The notes under the pieces are model-generated. The model was not told the DNA's origin and ran no database searches. It saw only the letters and a list, made by a program, of their open reading frames with translations. Of a stretch of 64,000 nucleotides of DNA, positions 45,899 through 58,362 are shown one piece after another (within the stretch, counting starts at the first letter, position 1; each line of letters begins with the position of its first letter). The stretch comes from Shewanella sp. UCD-KL12 (GTDB lineage Bacteria; Pseudomonadota; Gammaproteobacteria; Enterobacterales; Shewanellaceae), in contig NZ_MPHJ01000001.1 of assembly GCF_001957125.1 (NCBI RefSeq), positions 1,309,765 to 1,373,764 of the forward strand, given 5' to 3'. The position numbers were made by a program, and so were the translations under genes.

Positions 45899-47335
45899 CT
45901 AGATCTTAAGCCCTATTAAGAGTTGATCGAGTTGCTCTGCTGTCGCATGCAGTTCATCACAGCCTGAAACAGACTCATTCGCTGATTGTTCAACGTTGTG
46001 AGACTGGTTGCGGATCTCCATTAAGTTTGTAGCTATTTCATTAGCAACAGCAGATTGTTCATCTGCAGAAGTGGCAATCAATACGCTCATATCGTAAACA
46101 CGGCTACTATGCTCTGCAATGGCTTTAAGATCATCACCTGTATCTAAAACATGACGCTTACCTTCATCAGCCTTGTCGACAGTCCGTTTCATGACTTGAG
46201 TCAGATCTTGTGACCCTTTTTGAAGGGCTTCAATCATTGACTTTATTTCGACTGTAGCCTCCTGTGTGCGACCCGCTAAAGTACGTACTTCATCAGCAAC
46301 AACAGCAAAGCCTCGACCTTGTTCTCCTGCACGAGCAGCTTCAATGGCGGCATTTAATGCAAGCAGGTTTGTTTGTTCTGAAATGGCGTTAATAGTGGTA
46401 ACCACTTCATCAATTTTCGCGGCGTTATCATTGAGGGTATTTACGGCTGTTGACGCTTCACCAATCTCTGTCGACAGCATCTCAATGGCATCCACTGTGG
46501 TTGCGATATCTTGCGAGCCAGCATCGACTTGGGTATTAGCCTCTTGCGTCTCATTTGATGACTGCTCGGCATTTCGGGCGACCTCTTTAACCGCAGCGGT
46601 CATCTCTTCCATTGCTGTCGCTAGCGAGTCTAGGTGTTGCCTTTGATTTGATGCTAATGATTGTCCTTCTTGGGCATTTTGACGGAATGATTGCACAACT
46701 TGGCGGATCTGATTACTGGCATGGCTTAGCTGGGTGACTAAGTTATGCTGACGCTCGACTAAGGTATCTATGCTGATAGCTAGAATACTAAACTCATCTT
46801 TAACCTCAAAGAAATTGAGCCTACCAGTAAGATCGCCATCAGCGGCTCGTTTCAAAGCCATGACGTTAGTATAAAGCGCACCACCGACAAAAGATGAGAT
46901 GTAATAATTTGCAATAAAGATGATTAAAATCAGCACGACTAAGCATGTGATGACATAGGTACGGCTGCTAGCCATAACATCTGACACATCAGATTGTATC
47001 GCAGTTGCTACGCCATTGTGATTGACCAAGTCTTGTCTTTTCAGCGCTTGCAAAAATTCAGCTTGCTTCTCTTGAGGAATATATCGATTGCTTAAAGACA
47101 CTAACTCATTGACTGAGCTTGCATGGTTTTGCGCAGCCTCTTGATGGCTGTGATCCAGTTGTTCTGTAAATTGGCTGTAGAGGATAAATGACAGCCCAAT
47201 TAAGGTGAAGATCGGAATAATCGCTAATATGGAAAATTTTGTTTTTAGGCTCATCTGGATAAGAAACTGGTCTACCCATCGAAACTTTACTTCTTTCATA
47301 GCACTTCTCTGTTGCTGAATGTCATCAAACATCAT
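45899..47335 (-). CDS. Methyl-accepting chemotaxis protein
   Basis: 478 aa from the ATG at 47335; a further ATG at about residue 13 (MKEVKFRW) with a better ribosome site may be the true start. TM1 (about 35-57) and TM2 (about 130-152) flank a short periplasmic region with no obvious Cache. Then a HAMP and the signalling domain, whose hairpin [18 protein letters not shown] is perfect for CheA/CheW docking. Methylation helices flank it. No C-terminal CheR-docking pentapeptide is visible. The ligand is unknown; the small input domain may sense a membrane or redox cue. It lies next to the Cache sensor gene but is not translationally coupled to it. Confidence 0.92.
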   Translation of the reverse strand: MMFDDIQQQRSAMKEVKFRWVDQFLIQMSLKTKFSILAIIPIFTLIGLSFILYSQFTEQLDHSHQEAAQNHASSVNELVSLSNRYIPQEKQAEFLQALKRQDLVNHNGVATAIQSDVSDVMASSRTYVITCLVVLILIIFIANYYISSFVGGALYTNVMALKRAADGDLTGRLNFFEVKDEFSILAISIDTLVERQHNLVTQLSHASNQIRQVVQSFRQNAQEGQSLASNQRQHLDSLATAMEEMTAAVKEVARNAEQSSNETQEANTQVDAGSQDIATTVDAIEMLSTEIGEASTAVNTLNDNAAKIDEVVTTINAISEQTNLLALNAAIEAARAGEQGRGFAVVADEVRTLAGRTQEATVEIKSMIEALQKGSQDLTQVMKRTVDKADEGKRHVLDTGDDLKAIAEHSSRVYDMSVLIATSADEQSAVANEIATNLMEIRNQSHNVEQSANESVSGCDELHATAEQLDQLLIGLKI

Positions 47336-48710
<1,375 letters not shown>

Positions 48711-48724
48711 CGGAGCAGTACAAA

Positions 48725-51112
48725 ATGAAATTTAGTGAATCTTGGCTCCGTGAGTGGGTTAACCCAAGTGTAAGCCGTGATGAGTTGTCACATCAAATTA
48801 CTATGGCCGGGCTTGAAGTAGATGGCGTAGACGCTGTTGCTGGTGACTTTTCTGGTGTTATTGTTGGCGAAGTCGTTGAGTGTGGTCAGCACCCAGATGC
48901 TGATAAATTGCGTGTAACTAAAATCAATGTGGGTAGCGATGAGCTTATCGATATTGTTTGTGGTGCGCCAAACTGTCGCTTAGGTCTTAAAGTTGCTGTA
49001 GCTATGGTGGGTGCTGTACTACCTGGTGATTTTAAAATTAAGAAGGCAAAATTGCGTGGTGAACCATCATTTGGCATGCTTTGTTCATACGGTGAGCTCG
49101 GCATTGAAATTGACAGTGACGGCATTTTAGAGCTGCCTGTTGATGCGCCTATCGGTACTGACTTACGTGAATACTTATCTCTTGATGATGCCATTATCGA
49201 TGTTGATCTAACGGCAAACCGCGCCGACTGCCTTGGCATGTCAGGGCTGGCTCGTGAAGTTGGTGTATTGAATCGTCAAGCGGTGATAGAGCCTACATGG
49301 GAAGCAGTTGTTCCTTCGATTGATGATAAGGTACAGATAGATCTTCAAGCTCCAGCATCTTGTGCTCGTTACCTCGGTCGCGTAGTGAAGAATGTTGATG
49401 TTAAAGCACAATCACCTTTGTGGATGCAAGAGAAGCTACGACGTAGTGGCATTCGCTCAATTGACCCTATCGTTGATATCACTAACTATGTGCTGATTGA
49501 GTTTGGTCAGCCTATGCATGCTTTCGATTTGGCTAAGCTTGAAGGTGATGTTCAGGTTCGCCTTGCAAGTGGTACAGAGAAGCTTACATTACTTGATGGT
49601 AATGAAATCACCGTACCCAATGACATGTTAGTCATTGCTGATCAACAAAAGCCGCTTGCACTTGCTGGTGTCTTTGGTGGTGAAGATTCAGGTGTGAGTA
49701 CTGAGACGCAAGATATCATGCTTGAGTGTGCCTTTTTTGCACCGCTTGCTATCTTAGGTAAAGCGCGCAAACTTGGACTACATACCGACTCGTCACACCG
49801 TTTCGAACGTGGTGTCGACCCTGAGTTACAACAGAAAGTAATGGATAGAGCAACACGTCTAGTACTAGATATTTGTGGTGGTGAAGCAGGCCCAGTTGTT
49901 GAAGCAAAGTCAGATGAACATCTTCCTAAGCCTGTCGCTATCACTTTGCGCCGCAGCAAGTTAGATAGAATTCTAGGTCACCATATTTCTGATGCTGAAG
50001 TGACTGAAATACTTGAACGTCTAGGTTTCGCTGTTGATGCTCAGGCTGACAGCTGGAACGTTGTCACTGCGACCTATCGTTTTGATATGGCTATCGAAGA
50101 AGACTTGATAGAAGAAGTTGCTCGTATCTATGGTTACAATAATATTCCTAACACAGCGCCAGTTGCTTGTTTGAGTATGCCGGACCATAAAGAGTCTGAT
50201 ATTAGCTTAAGACGTGTACGTAATGTGCTGGTGGCTCGTGGCTTCCAGGAAGCGGTAACTTATAGTTTCGTTGACCCTAAATTGCAGGATAAGGTACATC
50301 CAGATTGTGAAGCGATGATCTTACCTAACCCTATTTCTGTGGAGATGTCAGCGATGCGCTTGTCGCTGTTCACAGGGCTTTTAGGTGCAGTTGGTTATAA
50401 CCAAAGTCGTCAACAAAACCGTGTACGTTTGTTTGAGACGGGTCTTCGCTTTGTTCCTGATACTTCTGCTGAGTCAAATGTACGTCAACAGCCAATGTTG
50501 GCTGCAGTAATTTCTGGTAATCAGAATGACGAACATTGGACAATGGAGTCTAAAACTGCTGACTTTTTCGACCTTAAAGGCGATCTTGAAGCAATTATCG
50601 GCTTGACAGTTTCCGATGAAGAATTTACTTTTAGATCAGCAACTCATCCTGCACTTCATCCTGGGCAATGTGCTGAAATCTTAAGAGATGATCAGGTTAT
50701 TGGTATCATCGGTGCAGTACATCCGAGCTTAGAGAAGCCATTTGGACTCAATGGTAAAACAATTGTTTTCGAGCTTGAATTAGACGCTTTATTACATGCT
50801 AAATTGCCGCAAGCTCAGGCTGTATCTAAGTTCCCGGCCAACCGTCGTGATATCGCTATAGTGGTAGATGATAATATTTCTGCAGGTGATGTTGTAAAAA
50901 TGATAAGAAAAGTTGGCCAAAATCAGTTGGTTGGCATAAACTTATTCGATGTATACCAAGGTAAAGGCGTTGAGCCAGGCAAAAAGAGCCTAGCAATCGC
51001 ACTTACATTACAAGACAACACTCGTACACTTGAAGAGAAAGAGATTGCTGAGATGGTTGATTCAGTCGTTTCATCACTCAAGTCAGAGTTCAACGCATTG
51101 TTGAGGGATTAA
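48725..51112 (+). CDS. pheT: Phenylalanine-tRNA ligase beta subunit
   Basis: 795 aa, as in E. coli. It opens [20 protein letters not shown]; the tRNA-binding EMAP-like domain spans about 40-150 ([15 protein letters not shown]). The B3/B4 editing domain, B5 and the C-terminal anticodon-binding FDX-ACB domain ([17 protein letters not shown]) follow. It edits mischarged Tyr-tRNA and binds the anticodon. It lies 4 bases before ihfA. Confidence 0.97.
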
Positions 51113-51116
51113 AAGT

Positions 51117-51413
51117 ATGGCACTTACCAAAGCCGAAATGGCAGAGCATCTTTTTGAAACGCTTGGAATCAATAAGCGTGTAGCTAAGGAGATGGTAGAG
51201 ACGTTTTTCGAAGAAATTCGTCAAGCACTCGAAAGTGGTGAGCAGGTCAAGTTATCTGGCTTCGGCAACTTTGACCTTAGAGATAAGAATCAAAGACCGG
51301 GAAGAAACCCGAAGACAGGTGAAGATATTCCAATCTCAGCTCGTCGCGTAGTGACTTTCCGCCCAGGACAGAAACTAAAAAGCCGTGTAGAAGAGGCAAA
51401 CGCGAAAAAATAA
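51117..51413 (+). CDS. ihfA: Integration host factor subunit alpha
   Basis: 98 aa. [20 protein letters not shown] and the DNA-arm [12 protein letters not shown] with the intercalating Pro are the IHF alpha signatures; the C-terminal arm is basic. With IHF beta it bends DNA at specific sites for transcription, replication and recombination. Coupled to pheT as in E. coli, so it shares its transcript. Confidence 0.97.
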
Positions 51414-51438
51414 TTTCGCTTCTGCTTATAAAGTTAAG

Positions 51439-51461
51439 GCCACTCCCAAGAGTGGCTTTTT
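51439..51461 (+). terminator. Terminator after ihfA
   Basis: GCCACTC (51439-51445), loop CCAA, GAGTGGC (51450-51456), then TTTTT. Confidence 0.85.
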
Positions 51462-51603
51462 CCGTTTCATTTTTACACTATTTTTACCTGCCGGTTTCTA
51501 TAAGTTGATATCTTCTGATTAATTACCTATTAATCATGCTATTAGTTTATACACACACTAGGCATTTTTAGATGCTAGTCATCATCAGTTCGAGGGCTGT
51601 TTT

Positions 51604-52539
51604 TTGTCGAGAAAGCCAAAGTATTTCGATCGTCGTTTTAAACTCGAATTATTACATCCAAAATATTGGATAACTTGGGTTGGTATTGCTGTTCTTGTTT
51701 TGTTTGGGCTTATGCCTGCTTGGCTTCGAGATCCTATCGCTAAACAATTGGCTCGCGTAGTCACTAAAATTGCAAAAAAACCGATATCAATTGCCCGAAT
51801 TAACCTCACTACCTGCTTTCCGGATAAGTCTTCTGAAGAGATAGAGCAACTCATTAACGAGAATATTGAAAACTTCGTAATGATCTTGTTGGCACAATCA
51901 GAGCTCATGGTGCGCTCTAAGGCTAATCTTAGACGGAGAGTTAAGATTTCTGGTTTTGAGCATGTGGAGAAGGCGAGGGCTGCTGGCCAGCCTGTGGTCT
52001 TTATCATGCCCCACGTTTGGGGAATTGAATATGCGGGGTTAAGGCTCAATCTTGACTTGCCTATGGTTAGCATGGCGAAGGCTCACAGAAATGGGTTATT
52101 TAACTGGTTCAATAACCGTATGCGCAGTTCACTCGGTGGTAATATCTATATGCGTGAAGCTGGGATCCGCGCACTGCTGTCAGAGCTAAAAAATGACAAC
52201 AGCTTTTTCTATCTACCTGATGAAGATTTAGGTCCAGAGAAGAGTATCTTTGCTCCATTTTTAGGGACTGTTAAAGCGACTCTGCCCGTCGTTGGGCGCT
52301 TAGCTCAAGCTGGCAATGCTCAAGTCATGCCAGTTAAAATTGGTTATGATCAGCAGGCAAGGCGATTTGAGTTAACTGTTATGCCAGCCGTAGATCCAGA
52401 TGATATGAAAGGTAAAGATAATGAAGCTTTGGCACTTAACAAAGTGGTAGAGCAGGTAATTCTTGCATATCCTGAACAATACATGTGGTTCTTAAAAGTG
52501 CTTAAAACCCGCCCAGAGGGTGAGGCGCCGCTTTATTAA
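51604..52539 (+). CDS. Lipid A late acyltransferase, LpxM/LpxL family
   Basis: 311 aa, TTG start with GAGGG about 10 bases upstream. One membrane anchor lies about 23-40. The catalytic HX4E motif is HVWGIE and YLPDEDLGPEKSIFAPFLG is the second conserved block. It transfers an acyl chain from acyl-ACP to Kdo2-lipid A at the inner membrane. The pattern fits LpxM (myristoyl) slightly better than LpxL, but that choice is weak. No other lipid A gene is adjacent. Confidence 0.9.
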   Translation: MSRKPKYFDRRFKLELLHPKYWITWVGIAVLVLFGLMPAWLRDPIAKQLARVVTKIAKKPISIARINLTTCFPDKSSEEIEQLINENIENFVMILLAQSELMVRSKANLRRRVKISGFEHVEKARAAGQPVVFIMPHVWGIEYAGLRLNLDLPMVSMAKAHRNGLFNWFNNRMRSSLGGNIYMREAGIRALLSELKNDNSFFYLPDEDLGPEKSIFAPFLGTVKATLPVVGRLAQAGNAQVMPVKIGYDQQARRFELTVMPAVDPDDMKGKDNEALALNKVVEQVILAYPEQYMWFLKVLKTRPEGEAPLY

Positions 52540-52589
52540 GTATCGTCTTTAGCTAAATTTTACTTAACTGTATATTTCTAATGGTTGGG

Positions 52590-52614
52590 TTATACCAATC
52601 AGTATAAAGTAAAG
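52590..52614. repeat. Solitary terminal repeat of the MITE family
   Basis: TTATACCAATCAGTATAAAG matches the outer end of the element at 14002-14319 almost exactly, but no partner end is present nearby. It may be a remnant or a solo end. Confidence 0.6.
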
Positions 52615-52644
52615 AAAGCCCAAAGCCTGCAAAGAAAAGTAAAA

Positions 52645-52670
52645 AGCCGTCACTTCTAAAAGTCACGGCT
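52645..52670 (-). terminator. Terminator of purC
   Basis: On the minus strand AGCCGTGACTT and AAGTGACGGCT pair with one mismatch and loop TTAG, followed by TTTTTACTTTT. Confidence 0.78.
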
Positions 52671-52725
52671 CTATTTTCTCGTCGATAAGCGTTAATCGCT
52701 TTATCGAATTTTAATCTAATTGCTA

Positions 52726-53832
52726 TTACTCAGAAATCAGCTGATATTCATCACGCAAAATATCAATGATCTCTTGCTTAGGGTCTTCACTGATAGTCAG
52801 CTTCTTGCCAATGACTTTCTCTGCAATACCGACATAGGTATTAGAGATATCCATCATTACTGCTGTTGGGAGCTCATTGTCAGTAGCAAGTGCTAAACGC
52901 TCTGGCATACGCTCCTTATTGAGTAAAATATCAGGGTCTGGGAAGTGGTTAAGCAACCACTGACGGAAACCTTCTTTAGATTTCTCTATGATGCTTCCCT
53001 CACGGTGGGCTGCCCCGTCCCAAATACGTGAGCTGTCTGGAGTGCCAACTTCATCCATATAGATGAGCTTCTCATTACCATCAGCACCATTTACGTAACC
53101 AAATTCGAACTTAGTATCGATAAAAAGCTGGTCTTGCTCAGCAAGCGCATTGCTGATAACGGCAAAGCCCTCTTTTAATAACGTCTCATAAAGGTCAACA
53201 TCACTCTCTGCACGGAAGTTAAAAGCTGCCAGATGGCGGATTAAGTCGGCACGAGAGACATTAACATCATCAGCTTCTGGTACGCCTTCAAGGCCTGTCA
53301 GCACACCTTTAGTCGATGGTGTGATCAAAATTTCAGGTAATTTTTGGTCTTTTGTTAGACCTTCAGGCAATCTAATGCCACAGAAGTCACGTTCACCTTT
53401 GCTGTAAGCACGCCACATTGAACCGGTAATATATTGCCTTGCAATCGCTTCAACCATAACAGGCTTTGCTTTTTGCACAATCCATACAAACGGGTGCGGT
53501 ATATCTAAGATATGGCTATCGGCTAATCCCTTCTCTTTAAAAAGCTTAAACCAGTGATTAGAAATAGCGTTAAGTGCAGCGCCTTTTCCTGGCACGCCTT
53601 TTAAGCCATTCTCACCTTGCCATATACAGTCAAATGCAGAGATCCTGTCACTGATAACCATAATTGCCAGTGGTGTATCTTTAGGTACGTCATAATTCTT
53701 TTGTTCGATTAGACGGGCACTGTCCTCAGCTGTAAGCCAATAGACACTGCGAACCTTACCTGAATGAACTGGCTTATCTGTACGGATAGGGAGATCATCA
53801 TTTACTGCTAATACTTTGTTTGAATGATTCAT
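52726..53832 (-). CDS. purC: Phosphoribosylaminoimidazole-succinocarboxamide synthase
   Basis: 368 aa from the ATG at 53832; a TTG 21 bases upstream is less likely. This is the long form found in Shewanella and relatives, against 237 aa in E. coli. Blocks [22 protein letters not shown] [13 protein letters not shown] and [11 protein letters not shown] show the SAICAR synthase fold. It joins CAIR with aspartate using ATP in purine synthesis. It is monocistronic, ended by its own terminator; no PurR operator was recognised. Confidence 0.94.
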   Translation of the reverse strand: MNHSNKVLAVNDDLPIRTDKPVHSGKVRSVYWLTAEDSARLIEQKNYDVPKDTPLAIMVISDRISAFDCIWQGENGLKGVPGKGAALNAISNHWFKLFKEKGLADSHILDIPHPFVWIVQKAKPVMVEAIARQYITGSMWRAYSKGERDFCGIRLPEGLTKDQKLPEILITPSTKGVLTGLEGVPEADDVNVSRADLIRHLAAFNFRAESDVDLYETLLKEGFAVISNALAEQDQLFIDTKFEFGYVNGADGNEKLIYMDEVGTPDSSRIWDGAAHREGSIIEKSKEGFRQWLLNHFPDPDILLNKERMPERLALATDNELPTAVMMDISNTYVGIAEKVIGKKLTISEDPKQEIIDILRDEYQLISE

Positions 53833-54098
53833 AGGGTATTTTATTATGGTCAATGTTATTGATTGCTTTTATAAGCGTTAGTGGACGGCGGAATTGTAGC
53901 AGAACTTGCATTTAGCGACACTATGTCAAAAAGAGAATTGAGTGTTTTGAGGCGATTTTATGATGAAGCCGCACTCTGGCGTATCTTGAACCTAAAAGGT
54001 GCTAATCAAAGCTAGTCTAAGCTTAAATTGTGCTATTACTATAGAGTAATTTGCTCAATTATATTTGTTAGTCAAGTGAAGAGGAGCCTAAGGGAGTT

Positions 54099-54986
54099 TT
54101 GAAAAACAAACCATTTTTTACAAACCTTCAGTGCTATCTATATCGAGCTCATTGCTCTCGTGTAACATTTGGCCTTAGGCAGTTATGTTTTTCTGTTTTG
54201 TTATTCCTCATATTTGCGTTTATACAATCTTCTCCGGCCAGCGAATTATCAAACAAAGAGACTATTTATCAAGGCAGTGAAATTAAGCCTGTGGTGTTTG
54301 TCACGAGTGCTTATGCCCCGTATGTGATAAATGCTAATGGCGTTGCCAGTGGTATGTTCCCTGATATTGTTGCCTCAGCATTTCGGGAGATGGGCCAATT
54401 GGTAAGGTTTGAATTTCAGCCTTGGGTAAGGGGAGAGTTATCAGTTAAAGCTGGTAGGGCTTTTGCGAGTTTTCCATACTTGAAAACAGCGGCAAGAGAA
54501 AAAGATTTTGAATTCTCTGAGCCTGTGCTGTATTTCTTTCCTAAATTCTTCTATAGCACAGACAGGTTTCCCTTTGGCTTTGAATGGGATACTTTGGCAG
54601 ATTTTAAAACTTATAGAGTAGGTGGTGTACGTGGATATTGGTATGAAAAGAAATTTAAACAAGCGGGGATAAAAGCACATTATGTGACATCCGATAAACA
54701 AAATATTGAGATGCTTTTGCTACAACGTATCGACTTTACGCTAATTGATGAACTGGTCGGGTGGAATTTAATTCGGGAGACTGCTACAGATCAAATCACT
54801 CGTTATGCTGTGGCGAGTAAACCAGAAAGTCATGATGCATTTCATTTAATGATTTCCCGTGATTACCCAGACTCTAAGCTACTTCGGCTGACATTTAATT
54901 TAGGCTTACTCAAAATCAAACAAAATGGTGTTTACCAACAGATACTCGATAGATATCATGTATCATCTGAATATGCGACACCTTGA
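54099..54986 (+). CDS. Periplasmic solute-binding protein (family 3-like)
   Basis: 295 aa from a TTG; AGGGAG lies immediately upstream with tight spacing, and a later start is possible. A signal-anchor or long signal peptide is about 27-49 (FSVLLFLIFAFIQSSPASEL). The mature part shows the type II binding fold: VTSAYAPYVINANGVASGMF, then FASFPYLKTAAREKDFEFSE and the hinge-proximal YRVGGVRGYW. No permease or ATPase is adjacent, so it may feed a distant transporter or a sensor. Ligand unknown; amino-acid-like by fold. Confidence 0.82.
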   Translation: MKNKPFFTNLQCYLYRAHCSRVTFGLRQLCFSVLLFLIFAFIQSSPASELSNKETIYQGSEIKPVVFVTSAYAPYVINANGVASGMFPDIVASAFREMGQLVRFEFQPWVRGELSVKAGRAFASFPYLKTAAREKDFEFSEPVLYFFPKFFYSTDRFPFGFEWDTLADFKTYRVGGVRGYWYEKKFKQAGIKAHYVTSDKQNIEMLLLQRIDFTLIDELVGWNLIRETATDQITRYAVASKPESHDAFHLMISRDYPDSKLLRLTFNLGLLKIKQNGVYQQILDRYHVSSEYATP

Positions 54987-55020
54987 CCTTCTTAACGGTT
55001 TGATTGTTTAAGTTAATCCT

Positions 55021-55782
55021 CTAATTTCCTTGGTAAAAATCAATTATTTTATTTATTTCCCCCGAATATTTTAAAGCAGAGATAGCTTGGTCAATTTGCT
55101 GTTTAGTCTCCTCAGCCACTAACTCGCTATATGAGAAATGAATAGGGTAGGGCGGAATAATGCTAGAGAAGTCGAGAAACGTAAAGTCGTTACGATCTAA
55201 TTTTGCTTTGTTTATCGTATATAAGGCGCGAGTTTTCATCGCAATAAATGCAACACCTCTGCTGTTTTCAACGGCTTTTAAGGCACTTTCATGGCTTTTT
55301 ACTTCGACTTTGGTGATTTCTCCACTGGCAAAATACTCATCAAGACCTGGATAGTTGAATCCATTAAGGGTGATCACCGTTTTGCCAAAAAGGGCTTCGA
55401 TGGAGTAGAGGTTAATCGGCCTTTGCGCCTTAACAACCAACACGTGGGAGACATTAAACAAGTTTTCCTTAGAGAGGTGCCGGCTTTGGATATTAACCTC
55501 GGAATCACCTTGCCAAGCAGGGGAGCCATAGCTTATCCATAAAGGGGTTTTATCACTTTGCATCATTCGGATATAGCGCATGAAAGGGTAGGCTTGTTCT
55601 GTCACGGAAATATCTAGATCAGTGATGGCCTGCTCAAGAATATCGGTCACTATACCTTTATGTGCTTGATCTATGATTTGAAAGGGTTCAGCTTGAGTTG
55701 AAATAGCAAGATAGGTGAGAGACTGCGACTGAACACACAAAGAGTAAGAAAATATAAGTAAAACCATTATTACACGTAACAT
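55021..55782 (-). CDS. Periplasmic solute-binding protein, paralogue A
   Basis: 253 aa with a signal peptide (about 1-20). Conserved blocks shared with the next gene: STQAEPFQIIDQAHKGIVTD, YPFMRYIRMM, WISYGSPAW and RHLSKENLFNVSHVLVV. It is a type II periplasmic binding fold. It is convergent with the 54-kb gene and tandem with the 55.9-kb gene. No transport partner is present. It may deliver ligand to a membrane sensor, but this is not shown. Confidence 0.8.
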   Translation of the reverse strand: MLRVIMVLLIFSYSLCVQSQSLTYLAISTQAEPFQIIDQAHKGIVTDILEQAITDLDISVTEQAYPFMRYIRMMQSDKTPLWISYGSPAWQGDSEVNIQSRHLSKENLFNVSHVLVVKAQRPINLYSIEALFGKTVITLNGFNYPGLDEYFASGEITKVEVKSHESALKAVENSRGVAFIAMKTRALYTINKAKLDRNDFTFLDFSSIIPPYPIHFSYSELVAEETKQQIDQAISALKYSGEINKIIDFYQGN

Positions 55783-55959
55783 TACTAACTCAGTTAATCC
55801 TTTATCTGTGTTGGTATTCTATTCTCGAACAAAAAAAATAACAGTATAGTTTTGAAAACTCTTAATTTTAATAAATGCCTTTGTTCACATCTGTTAGTTT
55901 ATCTTAGTCGTAATTGTCTATTTGTGCATCTAAGTTTGTTTCACATGAGCTACCAAAGA

Positions 55960-56742
55960 TCATCTTTTTGATTGACCCAAATAGAAATTAATAATTTCGT
56001 CTATCCTGCCAGCTTCTTTCATAGAGACAATCGCTGTATCAATATCATGTCTGGTTTTATTGTTTACATTATCACTATAGGAGAGGTGGATAGGGTAGGT
56101 GGGGATAACACTGGAAAAATTTATAAACTTAAAGACAGATGGATCGAATTTATCGACTTTAATCGAATACATGGCTCTTTTTTTCATCGCAATAAATGCA
56201 ACAGCCCTGCGATTTTCAATAATGGTTAACGCTCTCTTATGGCTGCTGACTTCGATATGTTCAATTTTCTCGTTGCTTAGGTATTTATCTACCCCAGGGT
56301 AGTTGAAGCCTGTGAGTGTGACGACAGTAATTTTAAAAAGATCATTAATCGAATTGAATATAAAATCGGAATCATGCCTGATCACTAATACATGTGAAAC
56401 ATCGAAGAGCTTTTCATTGGATAGGTTTTTACTTTGAATTCTCGCTTTAGCTGGCTCTTTCCAGGCCGGTGAGCCGTAGCTTATCCAGTTGGTATGTGTG
56501 CCTTTGTGCATAGTACGGATATATCGAGTGAAGGGGTAGGCGTAGTACTTTAGCTGGATATCAGAGCCATGAATGGCTTCAGATAGTATGTCTGTAATGA
56601 TCCCTTTATTGGAGTGACCAATAATTTGAAAGGGCTCGGCTTGTGACGAGATGGTTAAGTACGAAAATTCATCAGCTAAACTCCTTGAAGATATAAGTGT
56701 TGACGCTAGTAGGCAAAAGCAGAGATAAGCTCTATATATCAC
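55960..56742 (-). CDS. Periplasmic solute-binding protein, paralogue B
   Basis: 260 aa with a signal peptide (about 1-23). It repeats the same blocks as paralogue A (SSQAEPFQIIGHSNKGIITD, YPFTRYIRTM, WISYGSPAWK, LFDVSHVLVI), so the two arose by tandem duplication. A 177-base gap separates them with no terminator recognised. It follows the his operon end. The ligand is unknown; the conserved Ser-Tyr-Gly-Ser-Pro-Ala-Trp block may line the pocket. Confidence 0.8.
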   Translation of the reverse strand: MIYRAYLCFCLLASTLISSRSLADEFSYLTISSQAEPFQIIGHSNKGIITDILSEAIHGSDIQLKYYAYPFTRYIRTMHKGTHTNWISYGSPAWKEPAKARIQSKNLSNEKLFDVSHVLVIRHDSDFIFNSINDLFKITVVTLTGFNYPGVDKYLSNEKIEHIEVSSHKRALTIIENRRAVAFIAMKKRAMYSIKVDKFDPSVFKFINFSSVIPTYPIHLSYSDNVNNKTRHDIDTAIVSMKEAGRIDEIINFYLGQSKR

Positions 56743-56840
56743 TTTTTATGCTCCTATATCTCTCGTCCCTATTGAGTATAGTTGCAGAATATATAGCGAA
56801 CTAAAAATATCAGTCTTAAGCATCACTTTTTATAGAGTGT

Positions 56841-56872
56841 GATCACAAGAGTACATTTATACTCTTGTGATC
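56841..56872 (-). terminator. Hairpin after the his operon
   Basis: GATCACAAGAGTA (56841-56853) and TACTCTTGTGATC (56860-56872) form a perfect 13-bp stem with a 6-base loop, 14 bases after hisIE on the minus strand. The U-run is poor, so it may be a 3' stabiliser or a Rho-linked end. Confidence 0.65.
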
Positions 56873-56885
56873 AATGTCTACACGG

Positions 56886-57527
56886 CTACTTTTTCTCTGT
56901 TGTAGCTTGTTGGTGGCGTTGCATTAAGTTATGAGTAATATCACTCATTGTTAGCGCTTGGTCTTCAAGCAACACTAATAGGTGGTAGATAAGATCTGAG
57001 GCTTCATCGATAAGTTCAGGCTTATCGTTGGTTGCAGCAGCGAGCGCTGTCTCTAAGCCCTCTTCACCGACTTTTTGAGCAATACGTTTAGTGCCGCGAT
57101 CAAACAGGTACGCCGTATAACTCGACTCAGGATCTTCACCTTTACGAGATGCGATAAGCTGCGTTAAATTATCGATGAAAGGATGGGCATTGCTATCTGG
57201 CCAGCAGCTTTCACGTTTCAGATGACAGGTTGGCCCCTGGGGAATAACTTGTACAAGTAGACTGTCGTTATCGCAATCTTTATCTATGGCTATTAAATTA
57301 AGTGTGTTGCCCGACTCCTCTCCTTTAGTCCAAAGACGGTTTTTGGAGCGACTGAAGAAGGTGACTAAGTTTGTTTCTAATGTTTTTGCTAAGGCGGCTT
57401 GGTTCATATAGCCAAGCATTAACACTTTACCGGTTAAGTGGTTTTGAATCACAGCCGGTAATAATCCACCTTGCTTTTCCCAATCGAGTTGGCTATTTAG
57501 TTCATCGTTAATTTTGTTATCTGTCAT
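56886..57527 (-). CDS. hisI: Phosphoribosyl-AMP cyclohydrolase / phosphoribosyl-ATP pyrophosphatase
   Basis: 213 aa from the ATG at 57527 with AGGAA upstream. The N-terminal HisI half holds [14 protein letters not shown] and metal Cys residues in CHLKRESCW; the C-terminal HisE half has [17 protein letters not shown] and [11 protein letters not shown]. It performs steps 2 and 3 of histidine synthesis. It is the last gene of the operon, 61 bases beyond hisF. Confidence 0.95.
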   Translation of the reverse strand: MTDNKINDELNSQLDWEKQGGLLPAVIQNHLTGKVLMLGYMNQAALAKTLETNLVTFFSRSKNRLWTKGEESGNTLNLIAIDKDCDNDSLLVQVIPQGPTCHLKRESCWPDSNAHPFIDNLTQLIASRKGEDPESSYTAYLFDRGTKRIAQKVGEEGLETALAAATNDKPELIDEASDLIYHLLVLLEDQALTMSDITHNLMQRHQQATTEKK

Positions 57528-57588
57528 GATTATTTCCTGCTGCACTTAGCGCTGATTCTCGTTCAGCTAAGCGATGGCTTAAATTGTT

Positions 57589-58362
57589 TTAGCAACGCAT
57601 TGCGATATTTTGCTGACTCAAGTACTGCTTAAGTTGCTGAATATCTATGATCCCTTTATGGAACACGCTAGCCGCAAGGGCTGCATCGACATTTGCAATC
57701 TTAAAAACATCGGCAAAATGGGCCATAGTACCCGCTCCACCCGAGGCGATAAGGGGAACCTGACAGATCTCACGCACCATGGATAACTGCTTAAGATCGT
57801 AGCCCTGACGAACACCATCTTGGTTCATCACATTAAGCACGATTTCCCCACAGCCACGCTTTTGTGCCTCTTGAACCCAGTCTTGGGTATACCATTGTGT
57901 GTCTTTAGTCGCGGCTTCATCACCAGTAAATTGTTTGACTTTATAACTGTCAGACTCATTGTCGTAATAGGAGTCGATACCGATCACTATACATTGGCGG
58001 CCAAACTCATCTTGTAGACGCTCGATTAAGCTAGGATCGCTCAATGCGGGTGAGTTAACCGATATTTTATCTGCGCCAAAGGCGAGTTTTTCACGAGCTT
58101 GTTCTATGGTTTTGATCCCCCCAGCGACACAAAAAGGGATATCTATTTGCTCGGCTACACGGCTTACCCAGGAGCGGTCAATCACCCTGTCATGGGCACT
58201 GGCTGTAATATCATAAAAAACCAGTTCATCGGCACCTTCGTCTGCATAACGCGTTGCCAGTGGCACTATGTCACCGACGACCTCATGGTTTCTAAATTGA
58301 ACCCCTTTGACTACTTTGCCATCTTTGACATCAAGACAGGGGACGATACGTTTAGCTAACAT
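57589..58362 (-). CDS. hisF: Imidazole glycerol phosphate synthase subunit HisF
   Basis: 257 aa from the ATG at 58362 ([20 protein letters not shown]) with GGAGA upstream; the longer frame to 58395 is unlikely. It is the (beta/alpha)8 cyclase that, with HisH, makes IGP and AICAR. Catalytic Asp residues are in CLDVKDGK and the [14 protein letters not shown] block. It overlaps hisA by 11 bases. Confidence 0.96.
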   Translation of the reverse strand: MLAKRIVPCLDVKDGKVVKGVQFRNHEVVGDIVPLATRYADEGADELVFYDITASAHDRVIDRSWVSRVAEQIDIPFCVAGGIKTIEQAREKLAFGADKISVNSPALSDPSLIERLQDEFGRQCIVIGIDSYYDNESDSYKVKQFTGDEAATKDTQWYTQDWVQEAQKRGCGEIVLNVMNQDGVRQGYDLKQLSMVREICQVPLIASGGAGTMAHFADVFKIANVDAALAASVFHKGIIDIQQLKQYLSQQNIAMRC

